A program made the translations under genes and the position numbers. Shown piece after piece: positions 17,882 through 27,262 of a stretch of DNA of 64,000 bases (the first letter of the stretch is position 1; every line of letters begins with the position of its first letter). The stretch comes from an uncultured Bacilli bacterium. GTDB taxonomy: Bacteria; Bacillota_I; Bacilli_A; RF39; UBA660. The notes beneath the pieces are model-generated. The model ran no database searches. It was given only the letters and a program-made list of their open reading frames with translations, and was not told where the DNA came from. Where the stretch lies: positions 124,001-188,000 of the forward strand of contig CAKOYD010000001.1 of NCBI GenBank assembly GCA_934130545.1, read 5' to 3'.

Positions 17882-19693
17882 CTATTCTGTACCGCTTCCA
17901 CTACTGCTACTACTACTGCTAGCAGGTTTTTCTTCTGGTAAGGCATCAGCAATTTTTACTTTAATACTTATTCCACTAATAATAGGATCACCTATTCTTG
18001 ATTGATAAGTTATTTTACTATTTTTTAATTCTTCGTACTTGTCTTGTGGTACTGCTTTATTGTTTTTATCTAAGACTGTTATTGAAACGTTATACTCATT
18101 AACAAAGGCTATTACTTCTGATAGAGTCCATCCTTCTTCGACCATGTTAGGATATTCTTCAACGATGTTAGGAATATATAAAGTAATAGTATCGCCTTTT
18201 TCTAATAGTTTCTTTTCTTCACTATTATACTTAGGGTTTTGTTCTAAGATATGGTCTGTCTTATCTTTATAGTCATCTTTGTTTTCAACGTCTTTTCTTT
18301 CTATTAGAACGTTAATTCCTAATAATTCTAATTTGGCTTTTACTTCTTTATAATCTAGGCCGGTATAGTCTTCTAAGTAATGGAAGTCGCCACCACTTGA
18401 TTTAACAACAGTTATAATTGTACCTTTTTTTCTTACTGTGCCAGCTTTAGGTAAGGTATTGATGACATGACCTTCTTCAACTTTATCACTTGATTCTGTT
18501 TCTATGACATAGTCAAATCCTAGTTTAGTTAATTCATCTAGTGCTTCATTTATTTCTTTATTAGTTAAGTTGGGAACACTTATTTCTTTTACGTCACCAG
18601 TCATTAAAATAGTAAATACTATTACGCCAATAATGATTAAACTTAAGAAGACACATGATAAGATTATTACTACTTTATTTTTCTTCTTTTCTGTTGGAGG
18701 TATAGTATCTTCATCTAGAAAATCAGATTTTATTTCAGTAGATATTTCTTCACTTGGTATTTCTTCTTTATTTACTATTGGTTTTTTTATTTTCTTGATG
18801 GGATTTAGTTTCTTAGCTTCGTCATTATTTTCTATTTCAGGATATTCAAAAGAATATTTTTCAACATCAGGATTATCTAAACATTTTACTAAGTCTTCAT
18901 GCATTTCCATGACAGAATCATATCTATTTCTTGGATTTTTAGCTGCTGCTTTCATAACAATATTCTCAACACTTTGCGGAATTGTTGGGTTCTGTTTTCT
19001 TAGACTTGGCATTGGTTCTTTTAAATGCTTTAGGGCTATTTCAACAGCGTTATCACCTTTAAATGGAATAGTGCCAGTTAATAATTCATACATTAGTATT
19101 CCTAATGAATAGATATCACTTTTTATAGTAGCTCCTTTACCACTAGCTTGTTCTGGTGGTAAATAATGCACTGAACCCATAACTGAGTTAGTTTGTGTTA
19201 ATTGGGTAGCGTTTAGAGCCATGGCAATACCAAAGTCAGTTATTTTTATTAAGCCATTATCCATAATCATTATGTTTTGTGGTTTAATATCTCGGTGAAT
19301 TATATAAGCCGCATGAGCATGAGCAAGTCCATCAGTTAATTGGGTCATAATGTCTACTACTTCTGGGACGGTTAGACTACCTCTTTTCTTTAGTAATTGT
19401 TTTAAAGTCATACCATCAATATATTCCATTACTATATAATGTTGACCATCTTCTTCTCCAACATCGTATACTTCAACAATATTGGGGTGTGATAAATTGG
19501 ATACAGATAAGGCTTCTCTTTGAAATCTTCTGATAAATTTATCATCGTTTGATAAGTCTCCTCTTAATACTTTGATGGCAACTTTACGATCTAATATTAA
19601 GTCATTAGCTAAATATACATTGGCCATACCACCTTCACCAATTGATTTAACAATCTCATAACGATCGTTAATTCTTTGCCCCTTTGATAACAT
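17882..19693 (-). CDS. prkC: PASTA-domain serine/threonine protein kinase
   Basis: A membrane kinase that senses peptidoglycan fragments and phosphorylates cell-wall, division and germination proteins. The kinase domain (about 12-270) has the glycine loop GEGGMANVY, the lysine of VAIKVL, the catalytic HRDIKPQN and the DFGIA motif. A membrane helix lies at about 345-365 and three PASTA repeats follow (starting near 374, 440 and 515), the last somewhat divergent, then a serine-rich tail. The ATG shares its last base with the stop of the phosphatase gene, giving the classic phosphatase-kinase pair. Confidence 0.96.
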   Translation of the reverse strand: MLSKGQRINDRYEIVKSIGEGGMANVYLANDLILDRKVAIKVLRGDLSNDDKFIRRFQREALSVSNLSHPNIVEVYDVGEEDGQHYIVMEYIDGMTLKQLLKKRGSLTVPEVVDIMTQLTDGLAHAHAAYIIHRDIKPQNIMIMDNGLIKITDFGIAMALNATQLTQTNSVMGSVHYLPPEQASGKGATIKSDIYSLGILMYELLTGTIPFKGDNAVEIALKHLKEPMPSLRKQNPTIPQSVENIVMKAAAKNPRNRYDSVMEMHEDLVKCLDNPDVEKYSFEYPEIENNDEAKKLNPIKKIKKPIVNKEEIPSEEISTEIKSDFLDEDTIPPTEKKKNKVVIILSCVFLSLIIIGVIVFTILMTGDVKEISVPNLTNKEINEALDELTKLGFDYVIETESSDKVEEGHVINTLPKAGTVRKKGTIITVVKSSGGDFHYLEDYTGLDYKEVKAKLELLGINVLIERKDVENKDDYKDKTDHILEQNPKYNSEEKKLLEKGDTITLYIPNIVEEYPNMVEEGWTLSEVIAFVNEYNVSITVLDKNNKAVPQDKYEELKNSKITYQSRIGDPIISGISIKVKIADALPEEKPASSSSSSSGSGTE

Positions 19694-20436
19694 TATAAAT
19701 CACCGCTTTCCTTCTTTAAATAAGCTATTGAAATGTTGTCAGTTCCTCCACGACTATTACTCTTTTTGATTAATTTTAATACAGTATCTTCGATTGATTG
19801 GTCTTCATCATTTAAGGCTTTTTCTATTTGTTCAGCTGTTAACATATTAGTTAGACCATCACTACATAAGAATATTCCTTTTACTGATGTATCAACATCG
19901 AAGATATCTACTTCAATTGGGTTGTTAGCACCTAGTGCTCGCATTAAGACATTTTTACGAGGATGATATTTAGCTTCTTCCTCTGTTAATTCACCAGTAG
20001 ATACTAATAGATTTACTAGGGTATGGTCTTTAGTTACTTTATGAAGAGTGCTATTTTTAATAACAAATCCTGAACTATCGCCAATATTACCAAATAAGAT
20101 ATAATCATCAGTTTTAATAGCCATAACTAAAGTTGTACCCATACCTTTACTATCGGGATTAGTATCAGTATATTCAAATATTTTATTATTTATTTCTTGA
20201 ACTACTGTTCTCATCCATTCAATGGCACTATCTTTATCTTTTAGAGATGACATTTTATAGAATGATTCTGTTAAGTGATTAATAGCAATTGATGAAGCTA
20301 TCTCACCAGCTTTATGTCCTCCCATACCATCAGCGACCGCTAATAGATATTCTTTATTCTCATTATTAATTATTGTTACACTATCTTCGTTATGTGAACG
20401 AACTTTTCCTGGATCTGTATAATAAAATGTTTGCAT
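19693..20436 (-). CDS. stp: PP2C-type serine/threonine phosphatase
   Basis: The metal-dependent phosphatase that reverses PrkC phosphorylation (PrpC/Stp). PP2C metal-site motifs are visible: RSHNEDS, ADGMGGHKAGE, GNIGDSSGF, CSDGLTNML and GGTDNIS. The 247 residues match the family. It lies two bases after rlmN and overlaps prkC by one base, so all are cotranscribed. Confidence 0.96.
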   Translation of the reverse strand: MQTFYYTDPGKVRSHNEDSVTIINNENKEYLLAVADGMGGHKAGEIASSIAINHLTESFYKMSSLKDKDSAIEWMRTVVQEINNKIFEYTDTNPDSKGMGTTLVMAIKTDDYILFGNIGDSSGFVIKNSTLHKVTKDHTLVNLLVSTGELTEEEAKYHPRKNVLMRALGANNPIEVDIFDVDTSVKGIFLCSDGLTNMLTAEQIEKALNDEDQSIEDTVLKLIKKSNSRGGTDNISIAYLKKESGDL

Positions 20437-20438
20437 AT

Positions 20439-21464
20439 TTAACCTCCTATTTTATTTTGGTTAGCGCGTAGTTGGCCACAGGCGGCATCTACTTTACCAC
20501 CAAATTCACGTCTTATTGTTACGTTTATTCCACTTTTCTTAAGTATATCATAAAACTTCAATATTTGCACTTGTTTTGTACGTTTGAAATCAATATTTTC
20601 GGTTTCATTATATGGAATTAAATTAACATAACAGTTTATTCCTTTAATTAAGTTAGCTAATTCTTTGGCATTTTCAGCACTATCGTTTACTTTATCTAAC
20701 ATTATATATTCAAAAGTTATTCTTCTATTAGTATTTTTCTCATATTCTTTAAGGGTTTCCATTAGTTCTTCTAGTTTATAGGCTTTACTAATTGGCATAA
20801 TCTTATTTCTAATTTCATCATTGGGAGCGTGTAAACTAATGGCTAAGTTTACTTGCCCTTGTTCGTTCATGAATTTCTTGATGCCGGGAATGACACCACA
20901 GGTTGACACTGTTATGTGTCTAGTACCGATGGCAATTCCTTTAGGATGAGTTATTATTTTTATGAAATTCATGACATTATCGTAGTTGTCAAATGGTTCG
21001 CCGATTCCCATTACTACAACATGAGATATTCTTTGTTTAATGTCTTCTTCAATTAACAATATTTGTTCAACCATTTCATATGCTTCTAGATTTCTTACTT
21101 TTTTTAGTCGGCCACTTTCACAAAATTTACAGCCCATATTACATCCAACTTGTGATGAGACACATATACTAATACCATAATCGTGATACATTAAGACAGA
21201 TTCTATGGTTTGACCATCTTGTAATTGGAATAGATATTTCTTTACTAAGTCATCTTCTTGTTTGTAAACTATTTTAATCATATCAAAGTTAAAGTCTTGT
21301 TTTAAATGTTCTTTAATGTTTTTACCAATATTATTCATTTCATCAAAACTTTTTACTCTTTTTTGATATAGAAATTCATATATTTGGGTTGCTCTAAATT
21401 TTTTATCGTTAATAGATAGAAAATATGATTCTAAATCATTAAAGTTTATGCCATATATATTCAT
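20439..21464 (-). CDS. rlmN: 23S rRNA/tRNA adenine-C2 methyltransferase RlmN
   Basis: A radical-SAM enzyme that methylates C2 of A2503 in 23S rRNA and A37 in some tRNAs. The iron-sulfur cluster motif is CNMGCKFC, and the C-terminal GGKVDAACGQL carries the second catalytic cysteine (Cys of AACGQL). The ATG at 21464, 341 residues, has an AGGAAGTG ribosome-binding site; an in-frame GTG three codons earlier is part of that site. It is the first gene of its operon. Confidence 0.96.
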   Translation of the reverse strand: MNIYGINFNDLESYFLSINDKKFRATQIYEFLYQKRVKSFDEMNNIGKNIKEHLKQDFNFDMIKIVYKQEDDLVKKYLFQLQDGQTIESVLMYHDYGISICVSSQVGCNMGCKFCESGRLKKVRNLEAYEMVEQILLIEEDIKQRISHVVVMGIGEPFDNYDNVMNFIKIITHPKGIAIGTRHITVSTCGVIPGIKKFMNEQGQVNLAISLHAPNDEIRNKIMPISKAYKLEELMETLKEYEKNTNRRITFEYIMLDKVNDSAENAKELANLIKGINCYVNLIPYNETENIDFKRTKQVQILKFYDILKKSGINVTIRREFGGKVDAACGQLRANQNKIGG

Positions 21465-21529
21465 AAGTTTCACTTCCTAGTTATATATAGTATACCATTT
21501 ATTATATAGAAAATAAATATTTTACGTTA

Positions 21530-21554
21530 AAAAAGAATAGGCTTTTGGCCTATT
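21530..21554 (-). terminator. Terminator after the VanY-type carboxypeptidase
   Basis: A 7-bp stem AATAGGC/GCCTATT (21536-21542 with 21548-21554) is followed on the minus strand by CTTTTTT. It overlaps the gene's stop codon. Confidence 0.88.
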
Positions 21555-22101
21555 TATGTGTTTCTAGATATTCTTCTAGGGTTTTACCGCTATTATATAT
21601 GTCAATAGCTTGTGGTCCAATATATCTTAGATGCCATGGTTCATAGTTATATCCGGTAATATCTTCTTTATTTTTAGGATATCTTAATATAAACCCGTAT
21701 AATGGACATTTTTGATGAATAATTTGTAGTTCTTCTAAGTCTTCTAATTCATATTCGATATAGCATTTATCATCTTTATAAAGACAAAAGTCAATGGCTA
21801 GGCCTGTTTGATGCTCTGAACTTCCTGGTTTGGCAATACTTTTAAAGGCATAGTTATATCCTTTCTCTAAAACTAATTTATTATATATCTTTTCTTGATA
21901 GTTATAATCACGATACCCACTTTCTATATCAATACTAATGCCTTTACTTTGTAGATATTCTTGAAATTTAAGAAAATTATCATAAGCTACTTTAGATAAC
22001 ATAACATTATCTTTATATTTACTATTTGTTTTAACTAGATCGTAGGGAACATAGTTCTTATCTAGTTTTTTATTTTTGTTTACTAATAATATATTATTCA
22101 T
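21550..22101 (-). CDS. VanY/LdcB-type D,D- or L,D-carboxypeptidase
   Basis: A zinc peptidase of 183 residues that trims peptidoglycan stem peptides. The metal and catalytic motifs are SSEHQTGLAIDF (His and Asp ligands) and EPWHLRYIG (Glu base and His ligand). No signal peptide or membrane helix is seen at the N terminus, which is unusual for a family that acts outside the cytoplasm; either it is exported another way, works on cytoplasmic muropeptides, or the true start is further upstream and not recognised. It follows pcrA by 17 bases. Confidence 0.85.
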   Translation of the reverse strand: MNNILLVNKNKKLDKNYVPYDLVKTNSKYKDNVMLSKVAYDNFLKFQEYLQSKGISIDIESGYRDYNYQEKIYNKLVLEKGYNYAFKSIAKPGSSEHQTGLAIDFCLYKDDKCYIEYELEDLEELQIIHQKCPLYGFILRYPKNKEDITGYNYEPWHLRYIGPQAIDIYNSGKTLEEYLETHK

Positions 22102-22118
22102 ACTATATTATATGCTTA

Positions 22119-24212
22119 TTATACTTTAGAGATACTTTTATGATTTTTCATTAATTTCTTAATACCATATGGATGTGGAAAAGCAACGGTAATAATTGAT
22201 TTATCAACAGAGATAACTACTCCTTCGCCATATTCAGTATGCTTTATTATTTCTCCTTCAGTAAAATCAGTATTAGTATTAGTATACATTTTTTCTTTAA
22301 TTATTTTAGAGACTACTTTTATTGGTGGTGTTGTTTTATTTTCTTTTTCTAGATAGTTATCATCTATTTCTTCAATAAATCTACTTACGGGGTTAATTTG
22401 GGTATTACCAAATAGGGTTCTTTTTTTAGCATTTAGTAAATATAGATTCTTTTTAGCACGGGTAATAGCTACATAACAAAGACGTCTTTCTTCTTCAATA
22501 GCAGCCATACCTCCTTCGTTGATTGCATTATAGTGAGGGAATATTCCTTCTTCCATACCAATAACAAAGACATTATCAAACTCTAGTCCTTTAACAGCAT
22601 GCATAGTCATTAGGTTAACTTTATTAGTGCCATCTTGGTGCTCGGACATATCACTTACTAAAGATATTTCATTTAAGAAATCATCTAGAGATATAACACC
22701 ATTTTCTTCTTCATAACTCTTAGTTATTGATTTAAACTCCTCTAAGTTTTCTAATCTTATTTCGCTTTCAAGGGTATGCTCCATTTTTAGTTCTTCACGC
22801 ATACCGGTTTTATCTAATACTAAGTCAACTAATTCAGTTAGGGATAAACTAGCACTTTCTTTAATTAAGTCTTCAATTAACTCTTTAAACTTTAGTTCTT
22901 TACCAGTACTGATAGCATCAAATAGTGGGATATTTCTTTCGGTTGCAATATCGTTAATACTTTCAATTGTTTTATCACCAATGCCTCTTTTAGGAACATT
23001 TATTACTCTAGTTAAACTAACATCATCTTTAGTATTATTAATAAGTCTTAAATAACATATTAAATCTTTTATTTCTTTACGATTATAGAAATAGAAACTA
23101 CCAACTATTTTATAGGGAATATTATTCTTTAACATTTCTTCTTCGATTAAACGAGATTGAGCATTAGTACGATAGATAATAGCAATATCTTCATAGTTAA
23201 CGCCTTCTTTTTTCATCTTTAATATTTCACTAGATACATAGGCGCATTCATCTTTATCAGTATCACTTCTTATATATTTAATCTTACTGCCTTCTTCGTT
23301 ATTACTCCATAAGTTTTTATCTTTACGCATTTTATTATGTTTAATAACACTGTTAGCAGCATTTAGAATAGTTTTTGTTGAACGATAATTTTCCTCTAGC
23401 ATAATAGTAATGGCATCAGGATAATCTTTTTCAAAGTTTAAGATGTTTTTGTAGTTAGCACCTCGAAAGGCATATATGGCTTGGTCATTATCCCCTACCA
23501 CAAAGATGTTTTTATATTTAGCACATAGCATTTTACTAAAGACATATTGGGCTTCGTTAGTATCTTGATATTCATCAATTAGAACATATTGATATTTATC
23601 TTGATAGTATTCTAAGACATGAGGATTTTCGTTAAATAATTTAATTGGTAGGATTAATAAATCATCAAAGTCAACAGAATTATTTAATTTTAGTTTATCT
23701 TCATATTTCTTATATAATTCAACTATTTTAGAATCATATTCCATTTTACTAAAATTACTTGGGGTAATCATTTCATTTTTAGCACTACTTATTTTATTTC
23801 TAATATCTTTAGCATTATAATACTTAGGATTTAAGTTCATATCTTTCATTAGTTTTTTTACTACTGTTAGGGTATCATCGCTATCTAAGATAACAAAGTT
23901 GCGGTCATAACCTAGATATTTATAATTTTCTTTTAATAACTTAAGTCCTAAAGAGTGAAATGTTGATATTTGAATTAAGTAAGCATCAGTACCTATTATC
24001 TTCTTTACTCTTTCTTGCATTTCTTTAGCGGCTTTGTTAGTAAATGTGATAGCTAAAATATTATCAGGAGATACTCCGTTTTCTATTAAGTAAGCTATTC
24101 TACTAGTTAATACTTTAGTCTTTCCTGAGCCTGCTCCGGCTAGAACTAGCATAGGGCCATTTATATGCTCAACAGCCTTTTTTTGATTTATATTTAGATT
24201 ATTTATATTCAT
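22119..24212 (-). CDS. pcrA: ATP-dependent DNA helicase PcrA/UvrD
   Basis: A superfamily 1A 3'-5' helicase for repair and removal of RecA or stalled replication complexes. Motif I is AGAGSGKT, Ia ITFTNKAA, II VLIDEYQDTN, III VVGDNDQAIYAFRGA, IV VYRT-like IIYRTNAQSR, V MTMHAVKGLEF and VI ERRLCYVAITRAKK. The C-terminal 100 residues hold the GEIIKHTEYGEGVV segment typical of PcrA for RNA polymerase contact. At 697 residues it is near normal length. It reads away from the ABC importer operon. Confidence 0.96.
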   Translation of the reverse strand: MNINNLNINQKKAVEHINGPMLVLAGAGSGKTKVLTSRIAYLIENGVSPDNILAITFTNKAAKEMQERVKKIIGTDAYLIQISTFHSLGLKLLKENYKYLGYDRNFVILDSDDTLTVVKKLMKDMNLNPKYYNAKDIRNKISSAKNEMITPSNFSKMEYDSKIVELYKKYEDKLKLNNSVDFDDLLILPIKLFNENPHVLEYYQDKYQYVLIDEYQDTNEAQYVFSKMLCAKYKNIFVVGDNDQAIYAFRGANYKNILNFEKDYPDAITIMLEENYRSTKTILNAANSVIKHNKMRKDKNLWSNNEEGSKIKYIRSDTDKDECAYVSSEILKMKKEGVNYEDIAIIYRTNAQSRLIEEEMLKNNIPYKIVGSFYFYNRKEIKDLICYLRLINNTKDDVSLTRVINVPKRGIGDKTIESINDIATERNIPLFDAISTGKELKFKELIEDLIKESASLSLTELVDLVLDKTGMREELKMEHTLESEIRLENLEEFKSITKSYEEENGVISLDDFLNEISLVSDMSEHQDGTNKVNLMTMHAVKGLEFDNVFVIGMEEGIFPHYNAINEGGMAAIEEERRLCYVAITRAKKNLYLLNAKKRTLFGNTQINPVSRFIEEIDDNYLEKENKTTPPIKVVSKIIKEKMYTNTNTDFTEGEIIKHTEYGEGVVISVDKSIITVAFPHPYGIKKLMKNHKSISKV

Positions 24213-24327
24213 CTATACCACTCTCCTAACTAATTGTATCATATAAATATCAATAATGGTTAATAATTAATGTTTAGTTAACAAAAATATTTTAATAGAA
24301 TACACTATAAATGATAAGGAGGAAGTG

Positions 24328-24764
24328 ATGAAAAAAATAGTTATAAGTTTACTTATTATTTTAATTATTGGTGTTTCTTTAATATTTACAGCATTTAATA
24401 AGAAGAACGAATCTAGTTCGTTCAAGAAAATTACGGTAGCAGAAGTTGCACATAGTGTCTTTTATGCTCCCCAATATTTAGCTTTATCTTTAGGATATTT
24501 TGAAGATGAAGGATTAGATATTGATTTAGTACTTGCTAGTGGTGCTGATGCGGTTATGGCAGCAGTGCTATCAGGAGATGCAGAGATAGGATTTTCTGGT
24601 ACAGAAGCAACTATTTATGTATATAATGGTGGTGAGAAAGATTATGTAATGACTTTTGCCGGTCTTACTCAGAAAGATGGTAGTTTCTTAGTATCTAGAG
24701 AAAAGATTGATAATTTTACTATTGATATGTTAAAAGATAAGTATATTATCGGTGGACGTAAGGG
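24328..24764 (+). pseudogene. ABC importer substrate-binding protein, N-terminal fragment (interrupted by element 1)
   Basis: This is the first 146 codons of an SsuA/ThiY/NMT1-type binding protein. It has a hydrophobic N-terminal segment without a lipobox cysteine, then TVAEVAHSVFYAPQYLALSL and GADAVMAAVLSGDAEIGFSG, both typical of the family's first lobe. Reading continues nine codons into element 1 and stops at 24792. The coding sequence resumes at 27262-27397 and again at 31597-32025. Joined at the shared bases, these encode a continuous 333-residue protein of normal length. The start is the ATG at 24328 with AAGGAGG upstream. The substrate is unknown (sulfonate, nitrate, or thiamine-precursor types share the fold). 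Confidence 0.9.
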
Positions 24765-24792
24765 GTTTCTTGTTAAATGTGATAGTATATAG
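24760..24792 (+). other. attL of element 1
   Basis: Gene sequence cgtaag meets element sequence here. The predicted crossover dinucleotide is GG at 24763-24764. The element-side arm 24767-24792 overlaps the last codons of the recombinase gene, which ends at 24773. Confidence 0.75.
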
Positions 24793-26284
24793 TTATGTTT
24801 TTGTCTTTATCAATTGTTAGATAATTAATAATACTACTTAACATATTTTTATTTATATCTTTTAAGTTAATAAAATTATCGATAATAGTGTCATAGTCGT
24901 ACTTTTGCTTGTTAATAATATTCATTTTCTTTAATAATTTATTTTCTTTATCCACAAGTGTGTTGATATTATTAGTTATTTCTTTAGTGTATTCTATATA
25001 TTCTTGAGTGGTTATTATATTATCTAGTTTATCATAATAGAGTTGTTTCTTTTTTGATAGTAAGTTGTTTTTATCTAGTTTTATAGAATTTAGACTAGTG
25101 GTTAGTGAAGTTTTTATTTTTTTGTTAGTGCTAGTTTGTAAGATTTCTTTTAAGTAGACTTTATTTATGTTAGATTTTAAATATTTGCTTATTTCTTTTA
25201 GGATGACTTGTTCTAATAAATTATAATTAATAGTATGAGGAGTGCATAGTTTGTACTTACTGTATTTTCGGTAGTATGCGCAACTTGTATAACTATTATT
25301 ACCTATTTTAGATATTGTTATTTGGTGCTGACATTCATAGCACTTGATAAAACCTTTGAGTAAATAGTTAGATGATTTAGATTGGAGATTTTTATTTTTA
25401 GATAAGTTATTATTTACAATATTAAATATTTGCTTGTCAATGATTGGTAAATGAGAGTTTTGGGTAATAATCCAATTTTCTTTGGGAGTTTTTATTTCTT
25501 TTTTTATTTTATAATTTATTTTCTTTCTTATTCCTTGATATAATGATCCTGTATATGTGGGGTTAGTTAAAATATCTTTAATGGTCTTGCTACTCCATAT
25601 GCCGGTAGAGTGTCTATGTAAATTAGCATATACACTAGGAGTTGGAATGTTTTTAGAGGTTAATATATTGGCAATTTGACTCAGACCATAACCAAGATAA
25701 GCTAAATTAAATATTTGTTTTACTATTTGTGATGAATTATCATCAATTACTAGTTTATAACGATTATTAGGATCTAGTTTATAGCCGTATACGGCTTTCC
25801 AACCTAAAAATAAGCCTTGCTCTTTTTTTGCCCGAAGACTTCTTCTTACTTTTTTGGAAGTATCTTTAGCATATTGATCATTAAAAACGGCTTTAAATGG
25901 TGCAATGTCATTACTAGTGCTGTCATAGTAGGTGTCAATATCATCTAATATAGCGATATATCTTATATTATGCATGGGAAAATATTTTTCAAGATACTCC
26001 CCTGTTTTAATATAGTCTCTTCCTAATCTAGAATAGTCTTTTGTTATAACACAGTTAACCTTGTTTTCTTCAATATCGTTAATTAATTTTTTAAAAGATG
26101 GTCTATCAAAGTTTGTACCAGAATAACCGTCATCAATATATTCTTGATATATTTGGTAATTGATATCTAACTTTTCAAGATAATTTAGAATAATACTTCT
26201 TTGGTTAGAGATGCTTTCACTTTCTTCTTTATCTTTATTATCGCTATGAGATAGTCTGATATAGATACCTATTTTATATATCAT
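24773..26284 (-). CDS. large serine recombinase of element 1
   Basis: A 503-residue site-specific recombinase that should integrate and excise element 1. The resolvase domain begins KIGIYIRLS with catalytic Ser12, and continues with DDGYSGTNFDRPSF and ITKDYSRLGRD. A recombinase domain follows (about 160-270), then a zinc ribbon with CYEC and a later cysteine pair (CAYYRKYSKYKLC), and a coiled-coil C terminus (about 385-470). It is related to the recombinase of element 4. The start codon overlaps the stop region of a 36-codon gene (26274-26384). The 3' end lies eight bases from the attL core. Confidence 0.95.
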   Translation of the reverse strand: MIYKIGIYIRLSHSDNKDKEESESISNQRSIILNYLEKLDINYQIYQEYIDDGYSGTNFDRPSFKKLINDIEENKVNCVITKDYSRLGRDYIKTGEYLEKYFPMHNIRYIAILDDIDTYYDSTSNDIAPFKAVFNDQYAKDTSKKVRRSLRAKKEQGLFLGWKAVYGYKLDPNNRYKLVIDDNSSQIVKQIFNLAYLGYGLSQIANILTSKNIPTPSVYANLHRHSTGIWSSKTIKDILTNPTYTGSLYQGIRKKINYKIKKEIKTPKENWIITQNSHLPIIDKQIFNIVNNNLSKNKNLQSKSSNYLLKGFIKCYECQHQITISKIGNNSYTSCAYYRKYSKYKLCTPHTINYNLLEQVILKEISKYLKSNINKVYLKEILQTSTNKKIKTSLTTSLNSIKLDKNNLLSKKKQLYYDKLDNIITTQEYIEYTKEITNNINTLVDKENKLLKKMNIINKQKYDYDTIIDNFINLKDINKNMLSSIINYLTIDKDKNITIYYHI

Positions 26285-26384
26285 TATCTAGTCCATAATA
26301 TTTATTAAAGTATTCTACTAAGTAATAAGATAATAGTTTGTTAATGTCAAAATTTATTTCAGGATGGATATTTATAATATTCAT
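26274..26384 (-). CDS. 36-residue protein overlapping the element 1 recombinase start
   Basis: A short frame (MNIINIHPEINFDINKLL and onward, ending GLDNDI) preceded by the ribosome-binding-like AGGTGATAC. Its last codons overlap the recombinase ATG, so the two are probably translationally coupled. Elements 2 and 3 have small genes of 44 and 36 codons in the same position. No family is recognised; a recombination directionality factor is possible but unproven. Confidence 0.5.
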   Translation of the reverse strand: MNIINIHPEINFDINKLLSYYLVEYFNKYYGLDNDI

Positions 26385-26410
26385 AGTATCACCTAGTTTA
26401 ATATATGAGT

Positions 26411-26443
26411 AAAAAAATAGATTATCACGAGTGATAACCTATT
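26411..26443 (-). terminator. Terminator after the Xre-type regulator
   Basis: A 13-base arm pair (26416-26428 with 26431-26443, one mismatch) is followed on the minus strand by seven T residues. It overlaps the regulator's stop codon and separates it from the recombinase genes. Confidence 0.85.
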
Positions 26444-26678
26444 TATCTAAATCATTAAATAATTCTTTTATATCAATATCTAGAACTTCAGCAAACTTCC
26501 ATACTGTCCCTAAACTAAATGTTTGATGATAATTGGGACTTTCAATATTCATAATAAATCCATCACTATATGAACACTTCTCAGCAAATTCTGATTGTGT
26601 TAACTTTTTAAGTTTTCTTTGTTTCTTTAAATTTTGTGATACTAAATAGTATACATAGTTTTCATCTTTCTTATCCAT
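26439..26678 (-). CDS. Xre-family helix-turn-helix regulator
   Basis: A 79-residue DNA-binding protein with a lambda-Cro-type helix-turn-helix: LKKQRKLKKLTQSEFAEKCS, then IMNIESPNYHQTFSLGTVWK and FAEVLDIDIKELF. It consists of little more than the HTH domain, like the repressors of small mobile elements. It reads towards the recombinase but is separated from it by a terminator. It probably controls the divergent promoter region at 26690-26800 and so may set element 1 gene expression. Confidence 0.85.
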   Translation of the reverse strand: MDKKDENYVYYLVSQNLKKQRKLKKLTQSEFAEKCSYSDGFIMNIESPNYHQTFSLGTVWKFAEVLDIDIKELFNDLDK

Positions 26679-26799
26679 ATATTAGTACACTTCCCTCTAC
26701 TAATATTTTCTCACTAAAGTTGATTTTTATTCTTCACTTGTTCGTTGAGATTTGGTATAATATAGTTATAATTCTTAAATTGATTAGTGGTGAAAAGGC

Positions 26800-27009
26800 A
26801 TGATTAAAGAAAATAAAGTTAATGAAGGTGAATTGGTACTATATAGTACAGTATTAAGTATTTATAACTATTATAATAAAAGTTTTACTAAAGAAATTAA
26901 TGATAATATTCTTTTACTTTTAGATAGCTTAGAGAAAAATAGATGGGATAATAGTGAAGCTGATATTGATAAAATAGAATTAATTGAAAAAATTACTTAT
27001 CAAGATTAA
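26800..27009 (+). CDS. 69-residue protein, unknown
   Basis: An acidic, helix-rich small protein (VNEGELVLYSTVLSIYNYYN, ending IEKITYQD). Upstream is a weak ribosome-binding region GGTGAAAAGG. Its 3' end overlaps the convergent gene at 26993-27220 by 17 bases. No family recognised; it is divergent from the Xre-type regulator and may be controlled by it. Confidence 0.55.
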   Translation: MIKENKVNEGELVLYSTVLSIYNYYNKSFTKEINDNILLLLDSLEKNRWDNSEADIDKIELIEKITYQD

Positions 27010-27220
27010 TTATTTTTTTATATAATTCTATTTCTTTTTGGTTGTTATCTTTAAATAGTTTAATAAATTTAGTTTTTAGGGCTTGATAGTATTCGGTTAA
27101 TAATAGTAAGTCTTTTTTATTTAATTGGTTTTCTTTGAGCATTTGTCTTATTACTAGGAGTTCTAATAAAGTGTTAGATAATTCTTCATTAATATTAAAT
27201 CTTATGTCTTCTATTTTCAT
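26993..27220 (-). CDS. 75-residue helical protein, unknown
   Basis: A small protein with two predicted helices and an alternating Leu/Lys pattern (LSNTLLELLVIRQMLKENQL). An AGGAAAGG ribosome-binding site precedes the ATG. It lies at the right end of element 1, reading inward, and overlaps the 3' end of the 69-residue gene. No function can be assigned. Confidence 0.55.
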   Translation of the reverse strand: MKIEDIRFNINEELSNTLLELLVIRQMLKENQLNKKDLLLLTEYYQALKTKFIKLFKDNNQKEIELYKKIINLDK

Positions 27221-27231
27221 TATTTCCTTTC

Positions 27232-27262
27232 CTATATATTATCACTTTATACTAGAAGGGGT
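27232..27262 (+). other. attR of element 1
   Basis: Element arm 27232-27257 meets the gene at AAGGGG (27256-27261). The predicted core GG is 27260-27261 and the binding-protein frame resumes at the T of 27262. Confidence 0.75.

Larger units (their letters stand above)
24763..27261. mobile_element. Serine-recombinase element 1, about 2.5 kb
   Basis: The element sits between codons 146 and 147 of the binding-protein gene. Its contents are a large serine recombinase at the left edge, a 36-codon gene overlapping it, a Xre-type regulator and two small proteins. Both junctions carry AAGGGG. Removing 2497 bases restores Lys-Gly-Gly-Met in frame. Arms of 26 bases at the two ends (27232-27257, and the complement of 24767-24792) match at 21 of 26 positions, centred on a GG core, as expected for attP of a large serine recombinase. 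Confidence 0.9.
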
